NCBI RefSeq assembly: GCF_022664435.1
Contig: NZ_JAKREU010000003.1
Coordinates: 62,001 to 126,000 of the forward strand
Length of the DNA: 64,000 nt
Direction: 5' to 3'
Source: Sphingomonas panni
Lineage (GTDB): Bacteria > Pseudomonadota > Alphaproteobacteria > Sphingomonadales > Sphingomonadaceae
The position numbers and the translations under genes are program-made. Position 1 is the stretch's first letter, and each line of letters starts with the position of its first letter. Below, one piece after another: positions 62,888-64,000 of the stretch. Under the pieces are notes generated by a model. It ran no database searches. It was given only the letters and a program-made list of their open reading frames with translations, and was not told the DNA's origin.

Positions 62888-64000
62888 ATGTCCGCAATGT
62901 TCCGCATCACCCTTCCCGACGGTGCCGTCCGTGAGGTGATGCCGGGCACTACTCCCGCCGACATCGCCGCCGCGATCTCGCCGGGATTGCGCAAGGCGGC
63001 GATCGCCGCGCGGGTCGACGGGCAGGTGCGCGACCTGAACCGGCCGTTCGAGGGCGATTCGTCGCTGGCGCTGGTAACGGCGAAGGACGAGGCCGACGCG
63101 CTGGAACTCCATCGCCACGACTTCGCCCACGTCCTCGCCGAAGCGGTGCAGACGCTCTATCCCGGCACGCAGATCACCTTCGGTCCGGCGACCGATGACG
63201 GCTTCTATTACGATTTCGCGCCCGCGCCGGGTCGCGGCATGTTCACCGATGAAGACCTGCCGCTGATCGAAACCGAAATGCGCAAGATCATCGCCAAGGG
63301 CGAGAAGTTCGAGCGCGAGGTCGTCACGCGCCAGCAGCTGATCGATCGCTGGACGCAGCAGGGCGAGACGTTCAAGGCCGAATGGGCCGCCGAACTGCCC
63401 GAGGGCGAGGAACTGACCATCTATCGTCAGGGCCAGTGGCTCGACATGTGCCGCGGGCCGCACCTCGAATCGACGGCGAAGCTCGACCCACAGGCGTTCA
63501 AGCTGACCCGCGTGTCGGGCGCCTATTGGCGCGGTGACCAGAAGAACGCGATGCTCAGCCGCATCTACGGCACCGGCTGGCTGTCGAAGAAGCAGCTCGA
63601 CGCGCATCTCACCCGGCTGGAGGAGGCCGCCAAGCGCGACCATCGCAAGCTGGGCGCGGAGATGGACCTGTTCCACCTCCAGTCCGAAGCGCAGGGGTCG
63701 GTCTTCTGGCATCCCAAGGGCTATATGATGTGGCGCCAGCTGGAGGCGTATATGCGCCGCCGGCTCGACGCGCACGACTATCAGGAAGTGAAGACGCCGC
63801 AGCTGATGGACGCGCGGCAGTGGGAACAGTCGGGCCATTGGGGCAAGTATCGCGAGAACATGTTCGTGGTGCCCGACGAAATCCCGAACACCGAGGATGA
63901 GGGCGCGATCGTCAGCGCCGATGCCGACATGATGGCATTGAAGCCGATGAACTGCCCGGCGCACGTCCTGATCTTCCGTCAGGGGATCAAGTCCTATCGC
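62888..64000 (+). CDS. thrS: Threonyl-tRNA synthetase (5' part)
   Basis: The first 371 codons of thrS; the gene runs past the window edge. The TGS domain (FRITLPDGAVREVMPG), the editing domain with HxxxH (HRHDFAHVLAEA) and zinc-site parts (DMCRGPHLEST), and the start of the class II core (MNCPAHVLIF) are present. It charges tRNA-Thr and clears serine errors. ATG at 62888, 87 bp after the TonB-like gene. Confidence 0.97.
   Translation, partial: MSAMFRITLPDGAVREVMPGTTPADIAAAISPGLRKAAIAARVDGQVRDLNRPFEGDSSLALVTAKDEADALELHRHDFAHVLAEAVQTLYPGTQITFGPATDDGFYYDFAPAPGRGMFTDEDLPLIETEMRKIIAKGEKFEREVVTRQQLIDRWTQQGETFKAEWAAELPEGEELTIYRQGQWLDMCRGPHLESTAKLDPQAFKLTRVSGAYWRGDQKNAMLSRIYGTGWLSKKQLDAHLTRLEEAAKRDHRKLGAEMDLFHLQSEAQGSVFWHPKGYMMWRQLEAYMRRRLDAHDYQEVKTPQLMDARQWEQSGHWGKYRENMFVVPDEIPNTEDEGAIVSADADMMALKPMNCPAHVLIFRQGIKSYR

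Overview
The window is GC-rich, densely coded chromosomal DNA from an alphaproteobacterium, most likely a Sphingomonas-like member of the Sphingomonadales. The support is indirect: large TonB-dependent receptors with 'tryptophan halogenase' and sugar-hydrolase partners, the petABC-apt order, alphaproteobacterial-type palindromic repeats, and the overall codon style. The species cannot be fixed from the sequence alone.

Layout. 1-15.7 kb is ordinary core genome: the tail of an unidentified gene, an AraC-GyrI regulator, a secreted esterase, a 2OG-Fe(II) oxygenase, ychF, a phosphodiesterase lipoprotein, a MaoC hydratase, a repeat lipoprotein, the cytochrome bc1 operon (petABC) coupled to apt, a secreted peptidyl-prolyl isomerase, queA, a dicarboxylate-type symporter, an FAD/NAD(P)-binding protein and tRNA-Gly(CCC).

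15.76-40.62 kb is an integrated element of about 24.8 kb. It sits in the 3' end of tRNA-Gly(CCC) and is bounded by an exact 18-bp direct repeat (15763-15780 and 40607-40624). It starts with a tyrosine integrase. Next comes a minus-strand block: a 1535-residue STAND-type NTPase with a Cap4/DUF4297-like N-terminus, then a reverse transcriptase whose stop overlaps the start of a stand-alone family A DNA polymerase. The RT/PolA pair is the most striking candidate for a little-described (defence-like) system. The middle holds a secreted protein, a lipoprotein subtilase with autotransporter-like C-terminus, an iteron-like repeat array with a structured leader, and a plus-strand module of two DEDD-type exonuclease-like proteins, an AAA+ ATPase, a sigma-like protein and several unknowns. 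The right end carries a KfrA-like coiled-coil protein with a 32-bp palindromic operator, and an OLD/PARIS-like ATPase-TOPRIM fusion next to the right attachment site. No relaxase or conjugation genes are visible, so it looks like a non-self-transmissible island. A serine-recombinase remnant just outside the right att repeat suggests that an earlier element used the same tRNA.

40.6-64 kb is chromosome specialised in glycan and phosphate acquisition. It holds a TonB receptor, then a halogenase-like flavoprotein, MFS sugar transporter and GH2 hydrolase joined by 4-bp ATGA overlaps; a second TonB receptor with PhoD; a zinc-responsive unit (Zur-like box, COG0523 GTPase, DUF1826) beside a remnant of a second COG0523 gene; mannonate dehydratase flanked by decayed pieces of a malectin-domain protein and a GH78 rhamnosidase; a GH3 glucosidase; a TonB-like protein; and the 5' part of thrS, which runs off the window.
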